Shown: in pieces, positions 1 through 6,222 of the stretch
How positions within the stretch are numbered: the first letter of the stretch is position 1
Layout: each line of letters begins with the position of its first letter
DNA from: Oscillospiraceae bacterium
GTDB lineage: Bacteria > Bacillota > Clostridia > Oscillospirales > Oscillospiraceae
DNA length: 8,550 bases
Direction of reading: 5' to 3'
Assembly: GCA_902783825.1 (NCBI GenBank)
Contig: CACZSJ010000185.1
Span: forward strand, 1 to 8,550
Notes under the pieces: model-generated
What the model saw: only the letters and a program-made list of their open reading frames with translations
Told to the model about the DNA's origin: nothing
Database searches by the model: none
Made by a program: the position numbers and the translations under genes

Positions 1-1025
1 ATGCTTCTGGCATCCAGACCGATTTCTTCCAGCACATGGCTCCGCCCGCCTTTTTTGCAGGCGGAGCTTTTTGATACGTAAATCTCCTGGGCTTCCAGGA
101 AATTCATCAGCACCTCGCTGCGCCAGCCGGGCAGGGAAATGCTGAGAATATGCGGAGCGCCCCCGGCAATCCAGCGCAGCTCCGGGATGGAAGCGCGCAG
201 CTGCTCCAAGGCGTTTTGCCGCAGCGCGGCCATGCGCGCCGCATTCTCTTCCAAATTCTGACGCCCGGCCTCACACGCGGCGGCAAAGGCCGCGATCTGA
301 GGCACGGCCTCGGTGCCGGCCCGGCGCCCCTCCTCCTGTCCTCCGCCCAAAATCAAGGGCCGCAGCCGCAGTCCCTTTCGGATATACAGCGCACCCACGC
401 CCTTGGGCGCATGGATCTTATGGCCGCTGATGCTGATCAGATCCGCCCCCAGGGTTTTGGCGGCAAAGGGCAGCTTCAGAAAGGCCTGCACCGCGTCCGT
501 GTGCAGCAGCGCATGGCTGCCCGCCTCCCGCAAGCCCCGGGCAATCGCCTGTATGTCCGTGACGCCGCCGGTCTCGTTGTTGACCAGCATCAGGCTCACC
601 AGCACCGTGTCTGGCTGCAGCGCCTCCAGGACCGCCTGAGCGGGAATCGCTCCATTTGCATCCGGCTTCAGCCGGGTGATACGAAAGCCTCGCGCCTCCA
701 GCTCTTCCAGGGATCGGCGCACCGCGTCGTGCTCTACCGTGGAGCTGATCACATGCTTCCCCTGGCGTTTGCCTGCCTCAGCTCCGGCCAGAATGGCCCA
801 GTTGTCGCTTTCCGAGCCGCAGGAGGTAAACACCAGTTCCTGGGAGGCGCAGCCCAGCGCGGCCGCCACCTGTTTGCGGCTTTGCTCCAGCAGCTTCCTG
901 GCCTCCCGCCCCAGCGTATGGGTGGAGCTGGGATTGCCGTATACCTCTGTCATCGCCCGCAGCGCCGCAGCGGCAGCCTCCGGGCACACCTTCGTGGTGG
1001 CGGCGTTGTCCAGATAATGTTCCAT
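1..1025 (-). CDS. Cysteine desulfurase, NifS/IscS family (3' end outside window)
   Basis: PLP enzyme that removes sulfur from L-cysteine as an enzyme-bound persulfide for Fe-S cluster assembly and tRNA thiolation in the cytosol. 341 complete codons are visible. Class V aminotransferase motifs appear in order: LDNAATT near residues 5-11, NPSSTH near 31, TSCGSESDN, NNETG, HTDAVQ, then SGHKIHAPKG with the PLP lysine at Lys203, RRAGTEAVP, and the mobile-loop cysteine in KSSACK at Cys323, followed by SHVLEEIG. About 30-50 residues are probably missing, judging from the family's usual length. The start is fixed by an AGGAG site 6 nt upstream (1032-1036) and by the conserved N-terminus MEHYLDNAATT. 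It diverges from mtaB with 31 bp between starts. In Clostridia such genes often precede thiI, which would lie outside the window (inference). Family is certain; whether the dedicated role is Isc-like, Nif-like or ThiI-linked is not. Confidence 0.95.
   Translation of the reverse strand, partial: MEHYLDNAATTKVCPEAAAAALRAMTEVYGNPSSTHTLGREARKLLEQSRKQVAAALGCASQELVFTSCGSESDNWAILAGAEAGKRQGKHVISSTVEHDAVRRSLEELEARGFRITRLKPDANGAIPAQAVLEALQPDTVLVSLMLVNNETGGVTDIQAIARGLREAGSHALLHTDAVQAFLKLPFAAKTLGADLISISGHKIHAPKGVGALYIRKGLRLRPLILGGGQEEGRRAGTEAVPQIAAFAAACEAGRQNLEENAARMAALRQNALEQLRASIPELRWIAGGAPHILSISLPGWRSEVLMNFLEAQEIYVSKSSACKKGGRSHVLEEIGLDARS
991..1018 (+). promoter_or_regulatory. Weak candidate promoter for mtaB
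   Basis: The only reasonable -10 match upstream of mtaB on the plus strand is GATAAT at 1013-1018, inside the first codons of the divergent desulfurase gene. The -35 position (991-996, TTCGTG, 16 bp away) is poor, and there is no extended TG. If used, the transcript would start near 1025 with a leader of about 30 nt. This is a tentative call, made mainly because mtaB must have some promoter here. Confidence 0.22.
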
Positions 1026-1056
1026 AAGCCACTCCTGTGTAAAGGATAGTCAATCG

Positions 1057-2343
1057 ATGAAATACATTATAGCCACTCTTGGCTGCAAGGTCAACCAATA
1101 TGAAACCCAGGCCATGGAGGCGCTGCTGCGCCAGCGGGGCCACGACAGCGCCGCCCCGGGCGAGCTGGCCGATGCGGTGATCGTCAATACCTGCGCCGTC
1201 ACGGCGGAAAGCGGGCGCAAATCCCGGCAAACCATCCGCCGTCTGCGGGACGAAAACCCCGGCGCGGTGATCGCCGTCTGCGGCTGCTATTCCCAGTTGA
1301 GCCCCCAGGAGACGGCGGAGATCGGCGCCAGCGTGATCTTCGGCTCTACGGATCATCTGCGCTTCGTGCAGGAAGTGGAAAAAGCAGCGGCCGGCGGCAG
1401 CGGCTGTCAGGAGATCGACAGTCCTTTCCAGCGCCGGGTTTTTGAAAATCTGCCTGCCGGCGCCGTCTCCGGCCGAACCCGGGCCATGCTGAAGATCCAG
1501 GACGGCTGCGTCAACTTCTGCAGCTACTGCATCATTCCCTACACCCGAGGCCGTCTGCGCAGTCTGCCGCTGGAGGAAGCGGCTGCCGAGACCGCCCGCA
1601 TGGCGGCTCTGGGCTACCGGGAGCTGGTCCTCACCGGGATTGAAATCGCTTCCTATGGCGTGGATCTGCCCGGGAAGCCGCAGCTTGCCGATCTGGTGGA
1701 AGCGGTCGCCGCCCAGGCCGGGCCCATGCGGATCCGTCTGGGTTCCCTGGAGCCCACGGTCGTCACCGAGGATTTTTGCCGCCGTCTGGCTGCCTGTGAC
1801 TGCCTGTGCCGACATTTTCATCTTTCCCTCCAGTCCGGCTGTGACCGGACGCTGCAGGCCATGAACCGCAAGTACGACACCCGGCGCTTCTACCAGGCGG
1901 TGACGCTTCTGCGGCAATCCTTCCCCGGCTGCGGCCTCACCTGTGATTTGATCGTAGGCTTTCCCGGCGAGACAGAAGAGGATCATGCCCAAACCCTGGA
2001 TTTTCTCCGCCGCTGCGCCTTTTCCGACATGCACATCTTCCCCTATTCCCGCCGCCCCGGCACCCCGGCGGACAAGCTGCCGGAGCAGTGCAGCCGGGCA
2101 GTGAAAAGCGCCCGTGCGCGGGAGGCGCAGGCCGTAGCGACCCAGCTGCAGCGCGCTTTTCTGGACAGTTGCCTGGGCCATACCCTGCCGGTACTGTTTG
2201 AGACCGGAGAGGAAGACTCCTCTCTGGGCCACAGCGACAGCTACGTGCTGGTCCGGGTCCCCCAGCCCGATCTGCGGGGACAGACTCTGCCGGTGCGGAT
2301 CACCGGCGTGGAGGGCGACCATCTGCTGGGCCGGCTTTCGTAG
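1057..2343 (+). CDS. mtaB: tRNA t6A37 methylthiotransferase MtaB
   Basis: Radical-SAM enzyme that adds a methylthio group to N6-threonylcarbamoyladenosine at position 37 of ANN-decoding tRNAs, giving ms2t6A. 428 aa, normal for the family. The N-terminal UPF0004 domain carries the first cluster's ligands: Cys10 in LGCKVNQYET, Cys46 in VNTCAVT and Cys77 in CGCYSQ; Cys75 next to it is an extra cysteine. The radical-SAM domain has CVNFCSYC (Cys151, Cys155, Cys158) followed by IIPYTRG. A C-terminal TRAM-like RNA-binding segment covers about 370-428. LGCKVNQYET and SYCIIPYTRG favour MtaB (YqeV) over MiaB or RimO. The ATG has AAAGGA at 1041-1046, 10 nt upstream. The gene stands alone, diverging from the cysteine desulfurase and ending at a terminator 35 nt downstream. 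Product assignment is firm; substrate specificity rests on family motifs. Confidence 0.95.
   Translation: MKYIIATLGCKVNQYETQAMEALLRQRGHDSAAPGELADAVIVNTCAVTAESGRKSRQTIRRLRDENPGAVIAVCGCYSQLSPQETAEIGASVIFGSTDHLRFVQEVEKAAAGGSGCQEIDSPFQRRVFENLPAGAVSGRTRAMLKIQDGCVNFCSYCIIPYTRGRLRSLPLEEAAAETARMAALGYRELVLTGIEIASYGVDLPGKPQLADLVEAVAAQAGPMRIRLGSLEPTVVTEDFCRRLAACDCLCRHFHLSLQSGCDRTLQAMNRKYDTRRFYQAVTLLRQSFPGCGLTCDLIVGFPGETEEDHAQTLDFLRRCAFSDMHIFPYSRRPGTPADKLPEQCSRAVKSARAREAQAVATQLQRAFLDSCLGHTLPVLFETGEEDSSLGHSDSYVLVRVPQPDLRGQTLPVRITGVEGDHLLGRLS
1066..1094 (-). promoter_or_regulatory. Sigma-A type promoter for the cysteine desulfurase gene, inside mtaB
   Basis: On the minus strand a TTGACC -35 box (1094-1089) is followed after exactly 17 bp by a perfect TATAAT -10 box (1071-1066). 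Initiation would be near 1059, giving a leader of roughly 33 nt that contains the AGGAG site of the desulfurase gene. The whole promoter falls within codons 4-13 of the divergent mtaB gene, so RNA polymerase bound here would sit on the start of mtaB. The boxes are seen directly; activity is inferred. Confidence 0.72.
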
Positions 2344-2358
2344 TCGGCCCGCTCCCCC

Positions 2359-2373
2359 ACCGCCCTGGGCGGT
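2359..2373 (+). other. Small perfect hairpin downstream of mtaB
   Basis: ACCGCC and GGCGGT form a perfect 6-bp stem with a 3-nt CTG loop, 15 nt after the mtaB stop codon and just before the terminator hairpin. It has no U-tract of its own. It may stabilise the mRNA 3' end or assist termination; this role is inference. Confidence 0.5.
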
Positions 2374-2377
2374 AAAT

Positions 2378-2420
2378 CCCCGGAAAGCACGGAAAGCCGG
2401 CTTCCGGGGCTTCTTTTTTT
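2378..2420 (+). terminator. Intrinsic terminator of mtaB
   Basis: CCCCGGAA (2378-2385) pairs with TTCCGGGG (2402-2409), followed by a TTCTTTTTTT tract (2411-2420). The 16-nt loop holds an alternative smaller hairpin around a GCCGGC palindrome. It separates mtaB from the serC promoter that begins 14 nt later. Confidence 0.85.
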
Positions 2421-2434
2421 GGTCAGTCTGCCGT

Positions 2435-2463
2435 TTGACGCAGACCGGGCAGATATGTATAAT
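2435..2463 (+). promoter_or_regulatory. Sigma-A type promoter of the serC-serA-nucleosidase operon
   Basis: TTGACG (2435-2440) and a perfect TATAAT (2458-2463) are separated by 17 bp. Predicted initiation near 2470 gives a leader of about 30 nt, too short to hold a riboswitch or T-box. The serC ribosome-binding site AAGGAG is at 2486-2491. Confidence 0.85.
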
Positions 2464-2500
2464 AGTGCATGTTGAATCCTGGAAAAAGGAGCGCATTGGT

Positions 2501-3586
2501 ATGGCAAGAGAGCAGATTTACAATTTTTCCGCCGGTCCTTCGGTGCTGCCTGCCAGCGCCCTGGAGCGGGCCCGGCAGGACCTACTGGATTATCAGGGCT
2601 GCGGCATCTCGGTCATGGAGATGAGCCATCGCAGCGCCTGGTTTCAGGAAATCTTTGACGCCGCCAAGGCCAAGCTGAAAGCGGCGCTGCAGGTACCGGA
2701 CAGCCATGAGATCCTTTTTTTACAGGGCGGCGCCACCTTGCAGTTTGCGGCCATCCCCATGAACCTGCTGGCCGGCGGTACGGCGGACTACGCCGTCACA
2801 GGCATCTTTTCCGGCAAGGCCGCCCAGGAGGCGGAGAAATACGGCCGCGTGCATCTGGCCTTTGACAGCGCCTCCACCGGGCACGACCGGATCCCCCCAC
2901 AGGAGCAGCTGCTGCTGTCTCCGGATGCCCGCTATTTTTACTATTGCTCCAACAACACCATCTACGGAACCCAGTGGCACTATGTGCCGGAGGCCGCCGC
3001 CCCTCTGGTTTGCGACATGTCCTCGGACATTCTCTCTCAGCCGGTGGATCTGTCCCGTTATGGTCTGATCTACGCCGGGGCGCAAAAGAACATGGCCCCC
3101 GCCGGACTCACGGTGGTGATCCTGGATAAGGCGCTGGCCGGCCAGGAGCTGCCCTGCACCCCCCAGATCATGCGCTACCAAACTCTGATCGAAAACGACT
3201 CCATGCTCAACACCCCGCCCTGCTGGTGCATCTATATGCTGGGTCTGGTGCTGGACTGGTTGGAAAGCCAGGGCGGCGTTACCGGCATGGCCCAGCTGAA
3301 GCGGGAGCGCGCCCGCCGTGTCTATGAGTTTCTGGATAACAGCCGGCTCTTTCATCCCCATGCCCAGCCGGACTCCCGCAGCGATATGAACGTCACTTTC
3401 CGCAGCCCCAGCGCGGAGCTGGACGAGGAATTTGTCCGGGGCGCCGCCGCCCGGGGGCTTTTGAATCTGAAAGGGCACAAGCTGGCAGGCGGCATGCGAG
3501 CCTCTCTGTACAACGCCATGCCCATGGAAGGCGTAACAGCCTTGATCGACTATATGAAAGAATTTGAGGCAAAGCACCATGTTTAA
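2501..3586 (+). CDS. serC: Phosphoserine aminotransferase SerC
   Basis: PLP-dependent transaminase of the phosphorylated serine pathway; it converts 3-phosphohydroxypyruvate and glutamate to O-phosphoserine and 2-oxoglutarate in the cytosol. 361 aa, matching the usual length of about 360. It starts with the family signature IYNFSAGPSVLP (residues 6-17), has GISVMEMSHRS near 35-45 and LQGGAT near 75-79, and carries the PLP lysine in YAGAQKNMAPAG at Lys196. The C-terminus has GHKLAGGMRASLYNAMP (about 325-341), where the phosphate-binding GHR of many homologues reads GHK. The ATG at 2501 is chosen because AAGGAG lies 9 nt upstream and the open frame further upstream runs through the promoter and the mtaB terminator. 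First gene of a three-gene operon; its end overlaps serA by 8 nt, which suggests translational coupling. Confidence 0.96.
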   Translation: MAREQIYNFSAGPSVLPASALERARQDLLDYQGCGISVMEMSHRSAWFQEIFDAAKAKLKAALQVPDSHEILFLQGGATLQFAAIPMNLLAGGTADYAVTGIFSGKAAQEAEKYGRVHLAFDSASTGHDRIPPQEQLLLSPDARYFYYCSNNTIYGTQWHYVPEAAAPLVCDMSSDILSQPVDLSRYGLIYAGAQKNMAPAGLTVVILDKALAGQELPCTPQIMRYQTLIENDSMLNTPPCWCIYMLGLVLDWLESQGGVTGMAQLKRERARRVYEFLDNSRLFHPHAQPDSRSDMNVTFRSPSAELDEEFVRGAAARGLLNLKGHKLAGGMRASLYNAMPMEGVTALIDYMKEFEAKHHV

Positions 3587-4742
3587 GATCAAAACCTTGA
3601 ACAACATCTCTCCGGAGGGGATCCTGGCTCTGCAGCGGCGCGGCTGCGCCGTGGGAGCAGAGGTGGAGGCTCCGGATGGGCTTCTGCTGCGTAGCGCGGA
3701 CCTGCACCAAACCCGCTTCGGCCCAGAGCTTTTGGCTATCGCCAGAGCCGGCGCCGGCACCAACAACATCCCCGTGGAAGCCTGTACGCAGCAGGGCATC
3801 GTGGTGTTCAACAGCCCCGGCGCCAATGCGGAGGCCGTGAAGGAGCAGCAGATTTGCTCCCTGATTCTGGCCTCCCGGGACGTGATCGGCAGCATCGAAT
3901 GGGTCAAAAGCATTGCCCATCGGGGCGATGAGATCCCCATGCTGGTGGAAAAGGGCAAGTCCTCCTTCGGCGGCCCGGAAATCATGGGCAAGACTCTGGG
4001 CGTCATCGGCCTGGGCGCCACCGGCGCGCTGCTGGCCAACGCCGCTTTGGATCTGGGCATGACAGTCTACGGCTTTGACCCCTTCATGTCGGTGGACGCC
4101 GCCTGGCGTTTGTCCCGAAACGTGATCCATGCGGAAACCCTGGAGGAAATCTTCGACAACTGCGACTATATCAGTCTGAACGTTCCTTACAATGAGGATA
4201 CCCATCATCTCATCGATGAAAGCGCTCTGAACCGGATGAAGCCCGGCGTACGCATCCTCAACGAATCTCGGGCCGAAGTGGTGGACGATGAGGCAATCAC
4301 CGCCGCCCTGGATCGAGGACACGTAGCCAAATACGTGACCGATTTTCCCAACGCAGCAATTCTGAAAGCCCCTAACGTCATCGCCATGCCCCATTTGGGC
4401 GCCTGCACCCCCGAAAGCGAGGATCGCTGCGCCGTGATGGCCGCAGAAGAGCTGTACGACTATCTGCTCAACGGCAACATCAAAAACTCCGTGAATCTGC
4501 CGGATGTGTCTCTCAGCCGCATGGGCGTGTGCCGCCTGTGCGTCATCCACCGGAACGTCCCCCGCATGATTACCCGGATTTTGGACTTCATCAGCGAACG
4601 CAACATCAATGTGGAACACATGATCAACAAGCCCCGTGACGGCTACGCCTGCACCATCGTGGATCTGGCGGAGCCCATCGGAGAAGACACCGCCGCGTGC
4701 ATCCGCGCCATGGACGGCGTTCTCCGGGTTCGGGTCATCTGA
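3579..4742 (+). CDS. serA: D-3-phosphoglycerate dehydrogenase SerA with ACT domain
   Basis: NAD-dependent enzyme for the first committed step of serine synthesis, 3-phosphoglycerate to 3-phosphohydroxypyruvate. 387 aa: a 2-hydroxyacid dehydrogenase core plus a C-terminal ACT domain (about 316-387), without the extra intervening domain of long forms. Visible motifs are ARAGAGTNNIPV (56-66), the Rossmann loop GVIGLGATG (141-149), the acidic Asp167 after the second strand, the active-site arginine in ESRAEVVDDEA (Arg231) and the catalytic histidine in PHLGACTPE (His272). The acidic residue of the usual Arg-Glu-His relay is not at its expected place: the segment reads YVTDFPNAAI. The ACT domain suggests amino-acid feedback, probably by serine (inference). 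The ATG at 3579 lies inside the end of serC with GAGG 9 nt upstream (3566-3569). Function is supported strongly by the serC neighbour. Confidence 0.94.
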   Translation: MFKIKTLNNISPEGILALQRRGCAVGAEVEAPDGLLLRSADLHQTRFGPELLAIARAGAGTNNIPVEACTQQGIVVFNSPGANAEAVKEQQICSLILASRDVIGSIEWVKSIAHRGDEIPMLVEKGKSSFGGPEIMGKTLGVIGLGATGALLANAALDLGMTVYGFDPFMSVDAAWRLSRNVIHAETLEEIFDNCDYISLNVPYNEDTHHLIDESALNRMKPGVRILNESRAEVVDDEAITAALDRGHVAKYVTDFPNAAILKAPNVIAMPHLGACTPESEDRCAVMAAEELYDYLLNGNIKNSVNLPDVSLSRMGVCRLCVIHRNVPRMITRILDFISERNINVEHMINKPRDGYACTIVDLAEPIGEDTAACIRAMDGVLRVRVI

Positions 4743-4756
4743 AAGGAGCGGAAGCG

Positions 4757-5434
4757 ATGAAAAAGATCGGTATGCTGGTTGCCGTGGAGCTGGACGCAGT
4801 CCTCTCCCATTACGGCAGCGCCGTCAAGCAGGAGCTGTGTTCTGGTTTCCCGGTGCTGCACTACCAGATGGAGGCGTATAGCCTGTACGTGATCAACTCC
4901 GGCTTGGGCGAGTTGGCTGCCGCCGCCGCCACGCAGCTGCTGATTGACCGCTACCAGGTAGAGCTTGTGGTGAATTTCGGCGTGGTGGGCGGTCTCACAG
5001 AAGAGATGGCGCAGAATCGCACCTGCGTGGTGGAAAAGCTGGTGCACTATGATTTCGACATCTCCCGCATCGACCCGGTAGAACCGGGACAGTATCCCGG
5101 CTACCCGGATCGGTTCGTGCCCACGAGTCCGAACCTGGTGGAGCGCGCCCTTGCCCTGCATCCGGAGCTCAAGCGCGTGGTTTGTGCCTCCGCCGACAAG
5201 TTTGTAGACGGGCGGGAAGCCAAGACGGCCCTGCACAGCCGCTACGGCGCGGATATTTGCGAAATGGAGGCCGCCGGCATGGTACTCACCTGCCATCGCA
5301 GCGGCGTGCCCTGTCTGCTGATCAAGACCGTTGCCGACGGCATGGACGGCGGCTCAGAGGAGTATTATGCTCAGGTCCGCAGCAGCGCTGCCATCTGTCT
5401 GGAAATCACCGACCGCATCATCCGGGATCTGTAA
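4757..5434 (+). CDS. mtnN: MTA/SAH nucleosidase-like protein (PNP/UDP phosphorylase superfamily)
   Basis: 225 aa, the typical length of 5'-methylthioadenosine/S-adenosylhomocysteine nucleosidase, which splits adenine from these by-products in the cytosol. Family landmarks in order: the N-terminal strand IGMLVAVE (4-11), SGLGELAAAAATQ (48-60), VVNFGVVGGL (71-80), VHYDFDIS (96-103) with GQYPGYP (111-117), SADKFVDG (145-152), the ribose-binding EMEAAG with Glu171, and IKTVADGMDG with Asp194 at the place of the catalytic aspartate. The N-terminal acidic residue equivalent to Glu12 of the E. coli enzyme appears to be Asp13, and the usual GAMEEE run is missing. Start: AAGGAG at 4743-4748, 8 nt upstream; the gap from serA is 14 nt. 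Last gene of the serine operon. The superfamily is secure, but divergent active-site residues leave the exact substrate open (another nucleoside or futalosine-like compound is possible). Confidence 0.8.
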   Translation: MKKIGMLVAVELDAVLSHYGSAVKQELCSGFPVLHYQMEAYSLYVINSGLGELAAAAATQLLIDRYQVELVVNFGVVGGLTEEMAQNRTCVVEKLVHYDFDISRIDPVEPGQYPGYPDRFVPTSPNLVERALALHPELKRVVCASADKFVDGREAKTALHSRYGADICEMEAAGMVLTCHRSGVPCLLIKTVADGMDGGSEEYYAQVRSSAAICLEITDRIIRDL

Positions 5435-5449
5435 GTGTCCCTGTGACCC

Positions 5450-5496
5450 ATATAGAAAAAGGATGTGAAACCTGGTTTCACATCCTTTTTCTATAT
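5450..5496. terminator. Bidirectional terminator, 47-nt palindrome between convergent operons
   Basis: Two 23-nt arms (5450-5472 and 5474-5496) are perfectly complementary around a single central T; allowing for a real loop, the stem is about 21 bp. A runs (AAAAA) in the left arm and T runs (TTTTT) in the right arm mean both strands give a GC-containing stem followed by U-rich sequence. It ends the serC operon 15 nt after its last stop codon and the rqcP transcript from the other side. Its right arm includes the last sense codon and the stop codon of rqcP. Confidence 0.92.
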
Positions 5497-5733
5497 CAGC
5501 TCCCGGTACATGGCCGGAGCGTCGGCCTTATTGGCCGTTTCGCTGATCTGGGTGACCTCCACCTTCAGCGCCCGCTGGCCGAAGGCGATCTCAACCACAT
5601 CTCCCACCTTGACCTGATAGCTGGCCTTTACCGGCCTCCCGTTGACGGAGACCCGGTCGGCGTCGCAGGCCTCGTTGGCCACCGTTCGGCGCTTGATCAG
5701 GCGGGACACCTTTAAATACTTGTCCAGACGCAT
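5491..5733 (-). CDS. rqcP: S4-domain ribosome quality control factor RqcP (YabO)
   Basis: 80-aa RNA-binding protein of the Hsp15/RqcP family. In Bacillus, RqcP binds the 50S subunit with obstructed peptidyl-tRNA and assists RqcH in adding C-terminal alanine tails to stalled chains. The sequence is nearly all S4 domain: MRLDKYLKVSRLIKRRTVAN at 1-20, VNGRPVKASYQVKVGD in the middle, then a FGQRALKVEV strand. Arg2 and Arg16, conserved in RqcP, are present. The ATG at 5733 is chosen because AGGAGG (5748-5743) lies 9 nt upstream; a longer frame from a GTG at 5754 would put that site inside the gene. It lies 96 bp after hup, with a terminator hairpin between them, and no clear promoter of its own was found. 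The stop codon TAG (5493-5491) is within the terminator stem. Confidence 0.9.
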   Translation of the reverse strand: MRLDKYLKVSRLIKRRTVANEACDADRVSVNGRPVKASYQVKVGDVVEIAFGQRALKVEVTQISETANKADAPAMYRELI

Positions 5734-5742
5734 TTCTTTTCT

Positions 5743-5748
5743 CCTCCT
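5743..5748 (-). promoter_or_regulatory. Ribosome-binding site that fixes the rqcP start
   Basis: A perfect AGGAGG on the minus strand lies 9 nt before the ATG at 5733. It rules out the longer frame that begins with GTG at 5754, because the site would then be coding. Confidence 0.85.
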
Positions 5749-5774
5749 GTCCACCCGTCAGACCCGCAGATAAT

Positions 5775-5817
5775 ATAAAATGACCGCCGGCCTTTTCCAG
5801 GCTCGCGGTCATTTTAT
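5775..5817 (-). terminator. Hairpin terminator after hup, before rqcP
   Basis: ATAAAATGACCGC (5775-5787) and GCGGTCATTTTAT (5805-5817) form a perfect 13-bp stem. The 17-nt loop has an inner 4-bp stem (GCCT 5790-5793, AGGC 5799-5802). On the minus strand the GC core is followed by TTTTATATTAT, as expected of an intrinsic terminator, 12 nt after the hup stop codon. The symmetric A/T flanks could also act on the other strand. Because rqcP follows without a visible promoter, termination may be partial. Confidence 0.8.
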
Positions 5818-5829
5818 CATACGGAACTC

Positions 5830-6105
5830 TTACTTGGCAACTGCGTCCTTGAGAGCCTTGCCAACCTTGAAGGAAGCAACGCGGGATGCGGGGATCTCGA
5901 TCTCTTCCTTGGTCTGGGGATTGCGGCCGATACGGGCGCCGCGCTCCTTGGTCTCAAACACGCCGAAGCCAACCAGCTGGACCTTCTCACCGGCCACGAG
6001 GGCCTCAATGATGGCGTCAAAAGCGGCGTTTACGGCCTTCTCGCTGTCCTTCTTGGACAGGCCGGCCTTCGCTGCGACTGCAGTTACGAGTTCTGCTTTG
6101 TTCAT
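5830..6105 (-). CDS. hup: DNA-binding protein HU
   Basis: 91-aa histone-like nucleoid protein that binds and bends DNA as a dimer with little sequence preference. The sequence begins MNKAELVTAVAAKAGLSKKD and has the hydrophobic core VGFGVFETKERGARIGRNPQT (about 45-65), the family's DNA-binding beta-arm with the conserved RNPQT tip, then IPASRVASFKVGKALKDAV. The length is exactly typical. The ATG at 6105 has AGGAGG 7 nt upstream (6118-6113); a longer open frame starting at 6183 is leader sequence. A promoter is predicted at 6191-6219 with phased A-tracts behind it, and a terminator hairpin follows the stop codon by 12 nt, so hup is probably mostly monocistronic although it sits between a flippase gene and rqcP in the same direction. 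HU rather than IHF is chosen because of the Firmicutes-type N-terminus and context. Confidence 0.96.
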   Translation of the reverse strand: MNKAELVTAVAAKAGLSKKDSEKAVNAAFDAIIEALVAGEKVQLVGFGVFETKERGARIGRNPQTKEEIEIPASRVASFKVGKALKDAVAK

Positions 6106-6190
6106 GTGTTTTCCTCCTATTGATTGCTTAGGTTGAGTTTGCCCGAAATGCGGAGAAATACTCCCTTTTTCCCGGGAACGCAACGTTCAT

Positions 6191-6219
6191 AATCTACCAC
6201 AAATGTCTCCCGATAGCAA
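6191..6219 (-). promoter_or_regulatory. Promoter of hup with extended -10
   Basis: TTGCTA (-35, 6219-6214) and TAGATT (-10, 6196-6191) are 17 bp apart on the minus strand, with TGG directly before the -10 giving an extended -10 motif. Initiation near 6184 would give a leader of about 79 nt. Each box matches consensus at 4 of 6 positions, but the TG extension and A-tracts upstream support it. Confidence 0.65.
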
Positions 6220-6222
6220 GAG

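Noticed and set aside
150..1049. 299-codon plus-strand frame opposite the cysteine desulfurase
   Set aside because: The minus strand encodes all desulfurase motifs in order; this is its shadow.
778..2496. 572-codon open frame on the minus strand opposite mtaB
   Set aside because: It lies antisense to mtaB with its well-supported motifs, has low-complexity G/A/R/Q-rich composition and no recognisable domain; long antisense frames are common in GC-rich coding DNA.
2198..2500. N-terminal extension of serC
   Set aside because: It would cross mtaB, its terminator and the serC promoter; the ATG at 2501 has its own ribosome-binding site and the family's N-terminus.
2464..2500. Riboswitch or T-box upstream of serC
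   Set aside because: The predicted leader is only about 30 nt, too short for any known class, and no characteristic motif is present.
3564..3578. TTG start giving serA five extra residues
   Set aside because: It would overlap the GAGG ribosome-binding site that serves the ATG at 3579, and the added residues are not typical of SerA.
2720..4619. Long minus-strand frames opposite serC and serA
   Set aside because: They are antisense to two certain genes, with no start signals and no domain resemblance.
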